From contig JAJTEN010000006.1 of the NCBI GenBank assembly GCA_021298155.1, positions 34,436 through 98,435 of the forward strand: a DNA stretch of 64,000 bases. Reading direction: 5' to 3'. Shown here one piece after another: positions 35,808-44,539 of this stretch; position 1 is the first letter of the stretch, and each line of letters begins with the position of its first letter. The notes under the pieces were generated by a model that saw only the letters and a list, made by a program, of their open reading frames with translations, made no database searches and was not told where the DNA came from. A program made the translations under genes and the position numbers. The DNA is from Sphingobacteriales bacterium (lineage in GTDB: Bacteria; Bacteroidota; Bacteroidia; UKL13-3).

Positions 35808-37877
35808 ATGAAGAATAAATACTTTCTAATTCCATTGGTTGTAAGTTTTGCCTTGCTCACGCTCATCAGTTCATGTGGACCCGGAAAAGGTTCTATCAGT
35901 GCTGCAAGAGAAGCGTTTGTAAAAAAAGAATACTTTGTTTCAGGCACAAATTACCGTAAAGTTTATTCTAGCACTAAAAACAAACAAGAACGCATCGAAT
36001 CGGCTAATAAAGCTGCAGAATGTTATTGGTTAATGAATGACATGAAAAATGCAGAAAGCTGGTATCGTAAGGCCATTAAAGTTGACCCTAGTAATACTGA
36101 AAACCAACTCAGATTAGCCAAAACACTCAAAAACAACCAAAAATTTGAGGAAGCCATTGTTGAATTTAAAAACTATCAAAAATTAACCCAAGAAAATGCC
36201 CAAGCCGTTGAAAGACAAATTAAAGGTTGTGAAAATGCATTGAAATGGAAAAATGATAAAACCAGGTACAATGTTGAAAATGTAAAAGGCTTGAACACGC
36301 GTTGGCAAGATTTTGCGCCACAATGGTTTAAAAAGGATCAATTATACTTTACCTCAGATAGAGAAAAAGGCGTTAGTGGCAGTTCTGTATATGGTTGGAC
36401 GGGCAATGGGTACACCGATTTATATACCTCAACATACAAAGTAGACAAAAAAAATCCAAACAATATTACCTATCAAATGCCAGTTTTGGTTGATAAAGAT
36501 AAACTAAATGGCAAATTAAATGATGGCTCAATTGCCTTCGATTCTAGGTTTAGCACAGCATATGTAACCCGTTGTAATTACGACAATGGTGGAAAAGGAA
36601 AAAGCTGCCGTATTTATGAATCTACTCTAACAGGTAGCGAATGGTCTGCCCCAGAACCTGTTTCTTTTAGTTCAGATTCATTTAATTGTGGTCACCCATC
36701 TTTAACCAAAGATAATCAGTTCATGTATTTTAGCTCAGACATGCCTGGCGGATTTGGAGGAAAAGATATTTATGTAGTTAGTTATAGCAAACGATCTAAA
36801 ACTTGGGGAGACCCAGTAAATCTTGGCCCAGTTGTAAATACAGAAGACGACGAAATGTACCCAACCATCCATGAAGATGGAACCCTTTACTTTGCTTCTA
36901 ACGGACATGTTGGATTGGGTGGAACAGATATTTTCATGACCAAAGGTAGTGGCTCAGATTGGGGCGAACCCATTAATATGAAGTCGCCCATAAATTCTCA
37001 TGGAGATGACTTTGCCATTATTTTCGGTAAAGATAAAGAAAGTGGTTTTTTTAGCTCAAACCGCGACGGTGGCAAAGGACAAGATGATATTTATCGTTTT
37101 AGCATGAACCCATTGGTGTTTACCCTAAGTGGAGTGGTTAGAAATGCAAAAACAAAAGCAGTAATGCCAAATGCATCAATTACCATTACTTCGAGCAGCG
37201 ATACAGGAAAAATCGTTTTAAAAACTGATCAATTGGGATCCTATAAAATTGTTTTGAAGCAAAAAACAGACTACGAATTATTTGCTTCTAGAAGTATGTT
37301 TTACGACAGTAAATTAGAAGAACAAACTACAAAAGGAAGAGAACAGTCGGCCGATTTGGTTCAAGATTTTGAATTAAACTCATTGGGCTTAGAAACTTTT
37401 ACCTTACGTGGTATATTATATGATTTAAACCGTGCTGAAATTCGCGCTGATGCAGCCTTAATCCTTGACTCACTTGTTTTGGTGTTAAATAAATATCCTA
37501 GTTTAAAAATAGAATTAGGATCACACACAGACTGTAGAGCTGATTCAATTTATAACATTGAGTTATCGCAAAGACGTGCCGATTCGGCTGTGGCCTATTT
37601 GGTGAGCAGAGGTATTGATTCACTTAGGTTAGAGTCGAAAGGTTATGGCGAAAACGACCTAGAAGTAAAAGAATGTGCCTGTGAGGGACCGAATGAAAGA
37701 ATAGAAGGATTGAAATGTACCGAGGCACAGCATCAATTAAACAGAAGAACAACAGTTAAGGTATTGGATATATACTGGGAAAAACCAAAACCAGTTGTTG
37801 TTGAACCACCAAAAACAGCTCCTAAACCTGGCACAAGGCCAGGTCCAAATAGAGCCGTTCCAGCACCAAGAAGGTAG
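35808..37877 (+). CDS. PorE-like lipoprotein: TPR, PD40 beta-propeller, regulatory domain, OmpA
   Basis: 689 aa. Lipobox ISSC after a signal peptide, then TPRs (about 30-135, e.g. AESWYRKAIKVDPSNTENQL), PD40/WD40-like blades (about 165-430: QLYFTSDREKG, FMYFSSDMPGGFGGKDIYVV, TLYFASNGHVGLGGTDIF), a carboxypeptidase-regulatory-like beta-sandwich (about 440-520), an OmpA domain (GSHTDCRADSIYN, QLNRRTTVKVL) and a Pro-rich tail. This is the layout of PorE, the T9SS outer-membrane lipoprotein that binds peptidoglycan, but Bacteroidota have several paralogues, so the exact name is open. A second copy follows. Confidence 0.85.
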   Translation: MKNKYFLIPLVVSFALLTLISSCGPGKGSISAAREAFVKKEYFVSGTNYRKVYSSTKNKQERIESANKAAECYWLMNDMKNAESWYRKAIKVDPSNTENQLRLAKTLKNNQKFEEAIVEFKNYQKLTQENAQAVERQIKGCENALKWKNDKTRYNVENVKGLNTRWQDFAPQWFKKDQLYFTSDREKGVSGSSVYGWTGNGYTDLYTSTYKVDKKNPNNITYQMPVLVDKDKLNGKLNDGSIAFDSRFSTAYVTRCNYDNGGKGKSCRIYESTLTGSEWSAPEPVSFSSDSFNCGHPSLTKDNQFMYFSSDMPGGFGGKDIYVVSYSKRSKTWGDPVNLGPVVNTEDDEMYPTIHEDGTLYFASNGHVGLGGTDIFMTKGSGSDWGEPINMKSPINSHGDDFAIIFGKDKESGFFSSNRDGGKGQDDIYRFSMNPLVFTLSGVVRNAKTKAVMPNASITITSSSDTGKIVLKTDQLGSYKIVLKQKTDYELFASRSMFYDSKLEEQTTKGREQSADLVQDFELNSLGLETFTLRGILYDLNRAEIRADAALILDSLVLVLNKYPSLKIELGSHTDCRADSIYNIELSQRRADSAVAYLVSRGIDSLRLESKGYGENDLEVKECACEGPNERIEGLKCTEAQHQLNRRTTVKVLDIYWEKPKPVVVEPPKTAPKPGTRPGPNRAVPAPRR

Positions 37878-37899
37878 GAAAATAAAAATAAATACAGCC

Positions 37900-37955
37900 G
37901 CAAAGGCACAAAGTAGCGAAATACATTCGTTAAACTTTGTGCCTTTGTTGTTTTT
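37900..37955. repeat. Inverted heptamer element between the two PorE-like genes
   Basis: CAAAGGCACAAAGT (37901-37914) and its complement ACTTTGTGCCTTTG (37934-37947) form a perfect 14-bp stem with a 19-nt loop. The arms are read in 7-bp words (GCAAAGG, CACAAAG, TAGCGAA; CTTTGTG, CCTTTGT). A T-run follows the right arm, so it can also serve as a terminator for the first gene. Confidence 0.75.
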
Positions 37956-38002
37956 AGAAAACCCAAGGCAGCCTTAATTTGTCTTAACTTAGATTTACTT
38001 TT

Positions 38003-39958
38003 ATGAAAAACATTGTATACATAAGTATTTGGATCCTACTATTGGGCTTTACCTTTCAACTCCAAGCCCAAGAGAAACAAATTAAACCCTATCAAATTGA
38101 TTTAGATAAGGCTGATAATGCTTTTAAAGCAAAGAAATACAATACAGCAGCCCAATTGTATCAAAAAGTATATCCAAAAATTAAAGAAGAAGAATTAAAA
38201 CAACAAGTTTTATTTAGCATAGCCGAGAGCTATAGAAATAGCAATAATTTTAAAAAGGCCCTGCAATGGTTTGAAGAACTAGTAAATAGCAAATATCCAG
38301 ATCCGGCCATATTATTTAGTTACGGACAATTACTCAAAAACTTTGAACGGTATGATGAAGCCAATAAAGCCTTTTACGACTATTCTTTTGAAGTACCAGA
38401 TGATAAACGAGGTAAAATAGCCCAGCAATCCTGCCAATTTGCTTCAAATGCTAAAACAAATCCACGTAAATTAACCATTGAAAACCTGAGCAACCTAAAC
38501 ACAGACCAAAGCGATTATGCGCCATTTTATGTGCAAGGTAAATTAATTTTTGCATCCACTAGAAAAGAGGCGCAAGGCAGTGAAACTTTTGAGTGGACTG
38601 GACAAAAGTATTCAGATTTCTTCGTAAGTAAAATAAGCAATAAAACAATAGAAAAGCCTCAAGCCCTTAAAGCACTCAATTCAAATTATAACGAAGGAGT
38701 GGCTTGGTTCGACCCAAATTATTCGACCACCTATTTTACACAATGCAATGGAGTGGATGGTGCCGGTGTTAACTGCAAAATTTATGTGAGTTATTTTCAA
38801 AATGGAACCTGGATAGCCCCAAAGCCATTGCCATTCAATAGTGATAGCTTTAGTACCGGACATCCAGCCATGTCTGCAGATGGCAAACGCTTATACTTTA
38901 GCAGCGATATGCCCGGTTCAATTGGCGGAAAAGATATTTGGTATGTTTCATATGATGCTTTAAAAGACCGCTGGGGCACGCCTCAAAATTGCGGTGAGAA
39001 CGTAAATAGTTCGGAAGACGATATGTTCCCATTTATAGGAGAAGAAGGCACCTTGTATTTTGCCAGCAAAGGCAGATTAGGGATGGGCGGTTTTGATCTT
39101 TTTGCAAGCAGAGACACCTTAAACACATTCGGCCAAGCAGAAAATATGGGTTCACCCATTAATTCTGGAGGCGATGATTTTGGAATTAGTTTTATTCCTA
39201 AGTCAGAAAAACAAAACGATGCACCCTTTGCGTATTTTAGCTCTAACAGAATGGGTGGAATGGGTGATGACGATATTTATTCTATTGCAGACAAACCAAT
39301 TATTGTGCTCGTAAAAGCAACTGTATTTGATAGGGAAACAAACAAAGCAATTGCTGGAGCCAATCTTAAATTAAAGAATAAGGTAGCTAAAATTATAGCC
39401 GAACCAAATACCAACGACAAAGGATTAGCTGTTCTAGAAATACCCTTGAACGACCTAATAAACCTGTCTGCTAATAAAGAAAAATACCTAAGCAGCGCAA
39501 CAATTGAAATAGATACTAGAAACATAAAACAAGATACAAGCATAGAACTCAGAATTCCTTTAGATCTTGTGCCTTCTGAAGACATCGAATTAACGATGCA
39601 AGGGATATACTATGATTTAGACAAATGGGATGTGAGACCGGATGCCCGAGTAATTTTAGATTCTTTAGCAGCCATTTTAAACAATAATACCAATTTAGTG
39701 ATTGAGCTAGCATCGCATACAGACAGCAGAGCGCCTGCAGCGTACAACCTTGACCTTTCTAAGAAAAGAGCGCAAAGCTGTGTCAATTACCTTTTACAGA
39801 AAGGCATCCAAAAAGAACGATTAGTGGCAGTTGGGTATGGAGAAACTAAATTGGTTAATGATTGCAGCGATGAGGTAGACTGCACAGAAGAAGAACACCA
39901 ACAAAATAGGCGTACCACGGTTCGTATTATTCGTACCGATTTTAAACCAAAACGTTAA
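38003..39958 (+). CDS. PorE-like OmpA-family protein, second copy
   Basis: 651 aa with the same domain order as its neighbour: TPR (ADNAFKAKKYNTAAQLYQKV), PD40 blades (RLYFSSDMPGSIGGKDIWYV, TLYFASKGRLGMGGFDLF, YFSSNRMGGMGDDDIYS), a beta-sandwich and an OmpA domain (ELASHTDSRAPAAYN, QQNRRTTVRI). It has a cleavable signal peptide (FTFQLQAQ) and no lipobox, unlike the first copy, and no Pro-rich tail. Tandem duplication with different anchoring is the simplest reading. It probably links the outer membrane to peptidoglycan near T9SS or the gliding/surface machinery. Confidence 0.85.
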   Translation: MKNIVYISIWILLLGFTFQLQAQEKQIKPYQIDLDKADNAFKAKKYNTAAQLYQKVYPKIKEEELKQQVLFSIAESYRNSNNFKKALQWFEELVNSKYPDPAILFSYGQLLKNFERYDEANKAFYDYSFEVPDDKRGKIAQQSCQFASNAKTNPRKLTIENLSNLNTDQSDYAPFYVQGKLIFASTRKEAQGSETFEWTGQKYSDFFVSKISNKTIEKPQALKALNSNYNEGVAWFDPNYSTTYFTQCNGVDGAGVNCKIYVSYFQNGTWIAPKPLPFNSDSFSTGHPAMSADGKRLYFSSDMPGSIGGKDIWYVSYDALKDRWGTPQNCGENVNSSEDDMFPFIGEEGTLYFASKGRLGMGGFDLFASRDTLNTFGQAENMGSPINSGGDDFGISFIPKSEKQNDAPFAYFSSNRMGGMGDDDIYSIADKPIIVLVKATVFDRETNKAIAGANLKLKNKVAKIIAEPNTNDKGLAVLEIPLNDLINLSANKEKYLSSATIEIDTRNIKQDTSIELRIPLDLVPSEDIELTMQGIYYDLDKWDVRPDARVILDSLAAILNNNTNLVIELASHTDSRAPAAYNLDLSKKRAQSCVNYLLQKGIQKERLVAVGYGETKLVNDCSDEVDCTEEEHQQNRRTTVRIIRTDFKPKR

Positions 39959-40020
39959 AAATACCTGTATGAATTACCAAGTGTGTTGCAAATACTGCTG
40001 GCGCTTAACGAGTAAATTCT

Positions 40021-40028
40021 TACTTTTG
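40021..40028 (+). promoter_or_regulatory. -7 element of the purM promoter
   Basis: TACTTTTG fully matches TAnnTTTG; the -33 region is weak (CTGG at 19 bp). The ATG at 40037 is only 8 bp downstream, which implies a leaderless or nearly leaderless purM mRNA. Confidence 0.55.
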
Positions 40029-40036
40029 TATCAAAT

Positions 40037-41203
40037 ATGAGTTCAGATAAATATATGAAACGTGGCGTATCTTCTCAAAAAGAGGATGTACATGCTGCCA
40101 TTAAAAACATAGACAAAGGATTATTTCCACAGGCTTTTTGCAAAATTGTTCCCGATTTCCTCGGCGGAGATGCAGATTATTGCAATCTTATGCACGCAGA
40201 TGGCGCAGGCACAAAATCATCTTTAGCCTATTTATATTGGAAAGAAACTGGGGATTTGAGCGTTTGGAAAGGCATAGCACAAGATGCCATTGTAATGAAC
40301 TTAAATGATTTATTGTGTACTGGCGTATACCAGCATATTACCCTATCTTCTACCATTGGCAGAAATAAAAATCTAATTCCTGGAGAAATCATTTCTACCA
40401 TTATTGAGGGAACTGAAGAATTTATTGAGATGCTAAATCAAAATGGCATCAAAGTTCACTCTACTGGTGGTGAAACAGCAGATGTTGGAGACTTAGTAAG
40501 AACTATTATTGTAGATTCTACAGTTACGGCTAGAGCCAAAAAAAGTGAAATTATTTCAAATCATCGCATCAAACCTGGAGATGTAATTGTTGGTTTTGCC
40601 TCATACGGCAAAGCAAGTTATGAAACACAATACAATGGCGGTATGGGAAGCAACGGACTAACCATGGCTCGCCACGATGTATTGAGCAGCTATTATAAAC
40701 ACATTACAGAAAGTTTCGATCCAATGGTGCCAGATGAGCTCGTATATACGGGTGGATTAAAATTAACAGACCAATTACCAAATCACCCATTAAATGTGGG
40801 AAAAATGATCCTTTCGCCAACCCGCACATTTAGTCCGATTATTAAGCCTATTTTAGACGAATATTTTGATAAAATTCACGGGATGGTGCATTGCACAGGT
40901 GGTGGTCAAACAAAAATTTTGCACTTTATAAACGAACACCGTATTGTGAAAGACAATTTATTTGAAACACCCCCACTCTTTTCAATGATTCAATCGCAAT
41001 CGAATACAGATTGGCAAGAAATGTATAAGGTGTTTAATATGGGTAGTTTGTTAGAGTTTTACACCGACGAAAAAACTGCAGCATCTCTCATTTCCTTGGC
41101 AAATTCTTTTCAAATTGAAGCCCAAATTATAGGCAGAGTTGAATCCAATGCAAAAAAAGAAGTAATTCTGAAACATGATCAACAAAACTTTAAATATTCC
41201 TAA
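40037..41203 (+). CDS. purM: Phosphoribosylformylglycinamidine cyclo-ligase (AIR synthetase)
   Basis: 388 aa, the longer Bacteroidota form of PurM. It closes the imidazole ring of AIR in purine synthesis using ATP. Landmarks: the N-terminal YMKRGVSSQKEDVHAAI, the substrate region NLMHADGAGTKSSLAYLYWKE, MNLNDLLCTGV, STGGETADVGDLVRT and the later VHCTGGGQTKIL. No other pur gene is adjacent. A -7 box lies 8 bp upstream of the start. Confidence 0.92.
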   Translation: MSSDKYMKRGVSSQKEDVHAAIKNIDKGLFPQAFCKIVPDFLGGDADYCNLMHADGAGTKSSLAYLYWKETGDLSVWKGIAQDAIVMNLNDLLCTGVYQHITLSSTIGRNKNLIPGEIISTIIEGTEEFIEMLNQNGIKVHSTGGETADVGDLVRTIIVDSTVTARAKKSEIISNHRIKPGDVIVGFASYGKASYETQYNGGMGSNGLTMARHDVLSSYYKHITESFDPMVPDELVYTGGLKLTDQLPNHPLNVGKMILSPTRTFSPIIKPILDEYFDKIHGMVHCTGGGQTKILHFINEHRIVKDNLFETPPLFSMIQSQSNTDWQEMYKVFNMGSLLEFYTDEKTAASLISLANSFQIEAQIIGRVESNAKKEVILKHDQQNFKYS

Positions 41204-41337
41204 ATGGAAATTTGGTTTGATTTTTTAGGCTGGGAAGAAGGCGAAAATTTTTGCAGAAATTTCCGTACTTTGCGAAAGAAACAACAGATTCTTACCCTAT
41301 TGAATAGGTTTTAGGAAACTACCTCAAATTTTAGAAT

Positions 41338-42360
41338 ATGAAAATACTTGTTACAGGTGGTGCCGGATACATTGGATCTCATACCATTGTTGAATTAATT
41401 AAAGCTGGCTATGATGTGCTAGCTATAGATAACTTCGACAATTCTTTCCCAAGTGTACTAGAAAATTTAGCAAAAATTACTGGTAAGAATATAGATTTTG
41501 AAGCGGTTGATATACGTGATAAAGCGGCATTAAAAAAATACATAAACGCTCAGAATGGCATTGATGCAGTAATCCATTTTGCCGCCAATAAAGCGGTAGG
41601 CGAAAGCGTTTCTCTGCCACTTAAGTATTACGAAAATAATGTTGGCGGTACAGTAAATTTGTTAGAGGCAATGCAAGAAGCCAATATCAACCAAATTGTA
41701 TTTTCATCATCTTGCACAGTATATGGTGAGGCCACACCCCCAGTAAACGAAAATGCGCCAATTCCAGTAGCACAGTCACCCTACGGAAATACCAAGCAAA
41801 TTTGCGAAGAAATCCTAAACGACCAGAGTAAGGCAACCGATTTAAAAGTAGTAGCCCTGCGCTATTTTAATCCGGTTGGAGCCCATGAAAGCGCACTCAT
41901 TGGAGAATTACCTATAGGTGTACCCAATAATTTAGTTCCTTTCATTACCCAAACAGCAATAGGTAAAAGAGAAGTATTAACGGTTTTTGGAAACGATTAC
42001 CCTACACCAGATGGAACCTGTATTAGAGATTATATCCATGTAGTAGATTTAGCTTTAGCCCACGTTGCTGCCATCAATTTTTTAGCATTAAAGAAATACA
42101 AGGAATCCTTCTCTGTTTTTAACTTAGGTACAGGAAGAGGCAATTCTGTGTTAGAGGTGATTCAAACTTTTGAAAAAGTAAGTGGTGTAAAACTAAATTA
42201 TACAATTGGGCAACGCAGAGCTGGAGACGTTGTTCAGGTATATGCTGCCTGCGATAAAGCAGCCAATGAGTTGGGATGGAGAACCCAAAAATCTTTAGAG
42301 GAATGTATGTTAAGTGCCTGGCAGTGGGAAAAGGCAATTGCCAATAGTTCATTAAATTAA
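41338..42360 (+). CDS. galE: UDP-glucose 4-epimerase
   Basis: 340 aa extended short-chain dehydrogenase. NAD-binding GGAGYIGSHT at the N-terminus, the SSSCTVYGE strand with the catalytic Ser/Thr, and YGNTKQICEEIL with the YxxxK pair. VALRYFNPVGAHESALIGELP, GNDYPTPDGTCIRDYIHVVDLA and GTGRGNSVLEVIQTFEK are all GalE hallmarks. It interconverts UDP-glucose and UDP-galactose for surface polysaccharide. It is the first of the sugar-nucleotide genes, and rfbB follows 12 bp later. Confidence 0.96.
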   Translation: MKILVTGGAGYIGSHTIVELIKAGYDVLAIDNFDNSFPSVLENLAKITGKNIDFEAVDIRDKAALKKYINAQNGIDAVIHFAANKAVGESVSLPLKYYENNVGGTVNLLEAMQEANINQIVFSSSCTVYGEATPPVNENAPIPVAQSPYGNTKQICEEILNDQSKATDLKVVALRYFNPVGAHESALIGELPIGVPNNLVPFITQTAIGKREVLTVFGNDYPTPDGTCIRDYIHVVDLALAHVAAINFLALKKYKESFSVFNLGTGRGNSVLEVIQTFEKVSGVKLNYTIGQRRAGDVVQVYAACDKAANELGWRTQKSLEECMLSAWQWEKAIANSSLN

Positions 42361-42372
42361 TTGAAAATTAGC

Positions 42373-43428
42373 ATGAATAGAAAAATATTAATAAGCGGAG
42401 GAGCTGGATTTATTGGATCGCATGTAGTGCGATTATTTGTGAATAAATACCCAAATTACCAGATTCATAACCTAGATAAATTAACCTATGCAGGTAATTT
42501 AAAAAACATAACCGACATTGAAAAAGCACCGAATTACCATTTTCACAAAATAGATTTAGTTGATGCTGCAGCTGTTAATCAATTATTTACTGCCCATCAA
42601 TTTGATGCTGTAATACATTTAGCTGCCGAAAGTCACGTAGACAGAAGTATCAGCAACCCTCTAGAGTTTGTGATGACCAATGTAGTTGGAACAGTAAATC
42701 TATTAAACGCTGCTAAAGATTGCTGGAAAGGAAATATGGAAGGAAAACGTTTTTACCATGTTTCTACAGATGAAGTGTATGGCAGTTTGCACGATGGTGG
42801 ATTCTTTTATGAAGACACCCCATACGATCCGCAATCACCTTATTCTGCTAGCAAAGCTAGTTCCGACCACTTTGTTAGGGCCTATCATAATACGTATAAA
42901 ATTCCGGTTGTAATAAGCAATTGTTCAAACAATTATGGTCCGAACCAATTTCCAGAAAAATTAATTCCATTGTTCATAAACAATATCAGAAATAACAAGC
43001 CACTGCCTGTTTATGGCAAAGGTGAAAACGTAAGAGACTGGTTATACGTTGTAGATCATGCCCGCGCTATTGATGATGTTTTTCATAAAGGGAAAAACGG
43101 TGAAACATACAATATTGGTGGGTTCAACGAGTGGACTAATATTGACTTGATTAAAGTTATTTGCAAAACTGCAGATAGACTATTAGGCAGAGCAGAAGGC
43201 GAATCAGAGAAATTGATTACTTATGTTACAGATAGGGCTGGACACGATTTGCGTTACGCAATTGATGCCAACAAAATAATGAAAGAATTAGGTTGGGAGC
43301 CAAGCTTACAATTTGAAGAAGGGATAGAAAAAACAATAAATTGGTACATAGAAAATCAGCTTTGGATGGATGAGGTAACGAGCGGAGACTATGCCAAATA
43401 TTACGATACGATGTATGCAGAAAGGTAG
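42373..43428 (+). CDS. rfbB: dTDP-glucose 4,6-dehydratase
   Basis: 351 aa from the ATG at 42373 (MNRKILISGGAGFIGSH); the ORF track adds four codons from a TTG. The family words are GGAGFIGSHVVRLF, HLAAESHVDRSI, VSTDEVYGSL (the Thr-Asp-Glu active site), PYSASKASSDHFVRAY (YxxxK) and NCSNNYGPNQFPEKLIPLFI. It forms dTDP-4-keto-6-deoxyglucose for rhamnose and other deoxysugars. Together with rfbA it gives the first two steps; rfbC and rfbD are not in the window. Its stop codon lies within the first unit of a heptamer array. Confidence 0.96.
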   Translation: MNRKILISGGAGFIGSHVVRLFVNKYPNYQIHNLDKLTYAGNLKNITDIEKAPNYHFHKIDLVDAAAVNQLFTAHQFDAVIHLAAESHVDRSISNPLEFVMTNVVGTVNLLNAAKDCWKGNMEGKRFYHVSTDEVYGSLHDGGFFYEDTPYDPQSPYSASKASSDHFVRAYHNTYKIPVVISNCSNNYGPNQFPEKLIPLFINNIRNNKPLPVYGKGENVRDWLYVVDHARAIDDVFHKGKNGETYNIGGFNEWTNIDLIKVICKTADRLLGRAEGESEKLITYVTDRAGHDLRYAIDANKIMKELGWEPSLQFEEGIEKTINWYIENQLWMDEVTSGDYAKYYDTMYAER

Positions 43429-43461
43429 TTTTAAGTGTTAAGTTTTAAGTGTTAAGTGATT
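43427..43461 (+). repeat. 7-bp tandem array after rfbB
   Basis: Units AGTTTTA and AGTGTTA alternate twice, then AGTGATT, exactly in phase from the rfbB stop codon. The reverse complement of these words makes up the array at 44475-44537, so the two are inverted around rfbA. Confidence 0.8.
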
Positions 43462-43546
43462 TTTAGCTAAATCTATTACATTGCAAATTGAAAAACTTAA
43501 CAACTAAAACAGTGTAATAATCAAATATAAAAATTAGGACTCAAAC

Positions 43547-43595
43547 CATGGACTATCGTCTATGGACTATGGACCAAAGACTAACGACCAAATAC
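43547..43595 (+). repeat. 7-bp tandem array at the 5' end of rfbA
   Basis: Seven units in phase: CATGGAC, TATCGTC, TATGGAC, TATGGAC, CAAAGAC, TAACGAC, CAAATAC. These are the words seen at 27210 and 58563. In the ORF-track reading they would be translated as [14 protein letters not shown], a heptapeptide repeat, ahead of the real rfbA start. Confidence 0.8.
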
Positions 43596-43601
43596 CAAAA
43601 A

Positions 43602-44462
43602 ATGAAAGGAATAATTCTAGCTGGGGGAAGCGGTACAAGACTGCATCCATTAACAATAGCTGTAAGCAAGCAATTAATGCCAGTTTACGACAAACCCATG
43701 ATTTATTATCCGCTTAGCACCTTGATGCTAGCTGGTATAAGAGAAATCTTAATTATTTCTACACCCCATGATTTACCCGGATTTAAAAAATTATTGGGAG
43801 ATGGTTCTCAGATAGGCTGCAGATTTGAATATGCTGAACAACCTTCACCTGATGGCTTAGCCCAAGCTTTTATTATTGGTGCTGATTTTATTGGTAAAGA
43901 TAAAGTTGCCCTAGTATTAGGCGATAATATTTTTTACGCAGCAGGCTTGAGTCAGCTATTACAAAGCAACAATGATCCAGAAGGCGGCGTTGTGTTTGCC
44001 TATCACGTGAATGATCCAGAACGGTATGGTGTAGTTGAATTTGATAAAGATATGAAGGCTTTAAGTATTGAAGAAAAACCACTGCAGCCAAAATCTAATT
44101 ATGCAGTACCCGGATTATATTTTTATGATAATTCAATAGTTGAGATTGCTGCAAACATTAAACCATCTCCTAGAGGAGAATTAGAAATAACAGATGTAAA
44201 TAAAGTATACCTGGAAGCAGGAAAATTAAAAGTTGGCGTTTTGCAAAGAGGAACTGCTTGGTTAGATACAGGTACATTTGAATCTTTAATGCAAGCCGGA
44301 CAATTTGTACAAGTAATAGAAGACAGACAAGGCTGGAAAATTGGCTGTATAGAAGAAGTTGCTTACCGCATGGGTTGGCTAGATAAAGCCGGACTTGAAA
44401 GAGAAGCCAAAAAATACCTAAAAAGTGGCTATGGCGTCTATCTCATGAATCTTTTGAAGTAA
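43602..44462 (+). CDS. rfbA: Glucose-1-phosphate thymidylyltransferase
   Basis: 286 aa from the ATG at 43602 ([18 protein letters not shown]), which is the family length and start. The ORF-track start at 43548 would add 18 residues read from a 7-bp tandem array and is rejected. Motifs: the nucleotidyl loop [40 protein letters not shown], and the C-terminal [14 protein letters not shown]. It makes dTDP-glucose, the substrate of the rfbB product upstream. The gene is enclosed by two inverted 7-bp arrays (43427 and 44475). Confidence 0.96.
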   Translation: MKGIILAGGSGTRLHPLTIAVSKQLMPVYDKPMIYYPLSTLMLAGIREILIISTPHDLPGFKKLLGDGSQIGCRFEYAEQPSPDGLAQAFIIGADFIGKDKVALVLGDNIFYAAGLSQLLQSNNDPEGGVVFAYHVNDPERYGVVEFDKDMKALSIEEKPLQPKSNYAVPGLYFYDNSIVEIAANIKPSPRGELEITDVNKVYLEAGKLKVGVLQRGTAWLDTGTFESLMQAGQFVQVIEDRQGWKIGCIEEVAYRMGWLDKAGLEREAKKYLKSGYGVYLMNLLK

Positions 44463-44474
44463 TTACGAATTATT

Positions 44475-44537
44475 CTTAACACTTAAAACTTAACACTTTA
44501 AACTTAAAACTTAACACTTTAAACTTAACACTCTAAA
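44475..44537 (+). repeat. Nine-unit 7-bp tandem array before the pgi/pmi gene
   Basis: Nine heptamers without a break: CTTAACA and CTTAAAA or CTTTAAA alternating, last unit CTCTAAA. The array ends 2 bp before the ATG at 44540 and so forms the whole leader of that gene. Upstream, AATTACG and AATTATT keep the phase. It is the inverted counterpart of 43427-43461. Confidence 0.9.
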
Positions 44538-44539
44538 CC

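Noticed and set aside
44475-44537. CRISPR-like repetition
   Set aside because: The unit is 7 bp with no 23-47-bp repeats, no spacers and no cas genes; it is a short tandem array.
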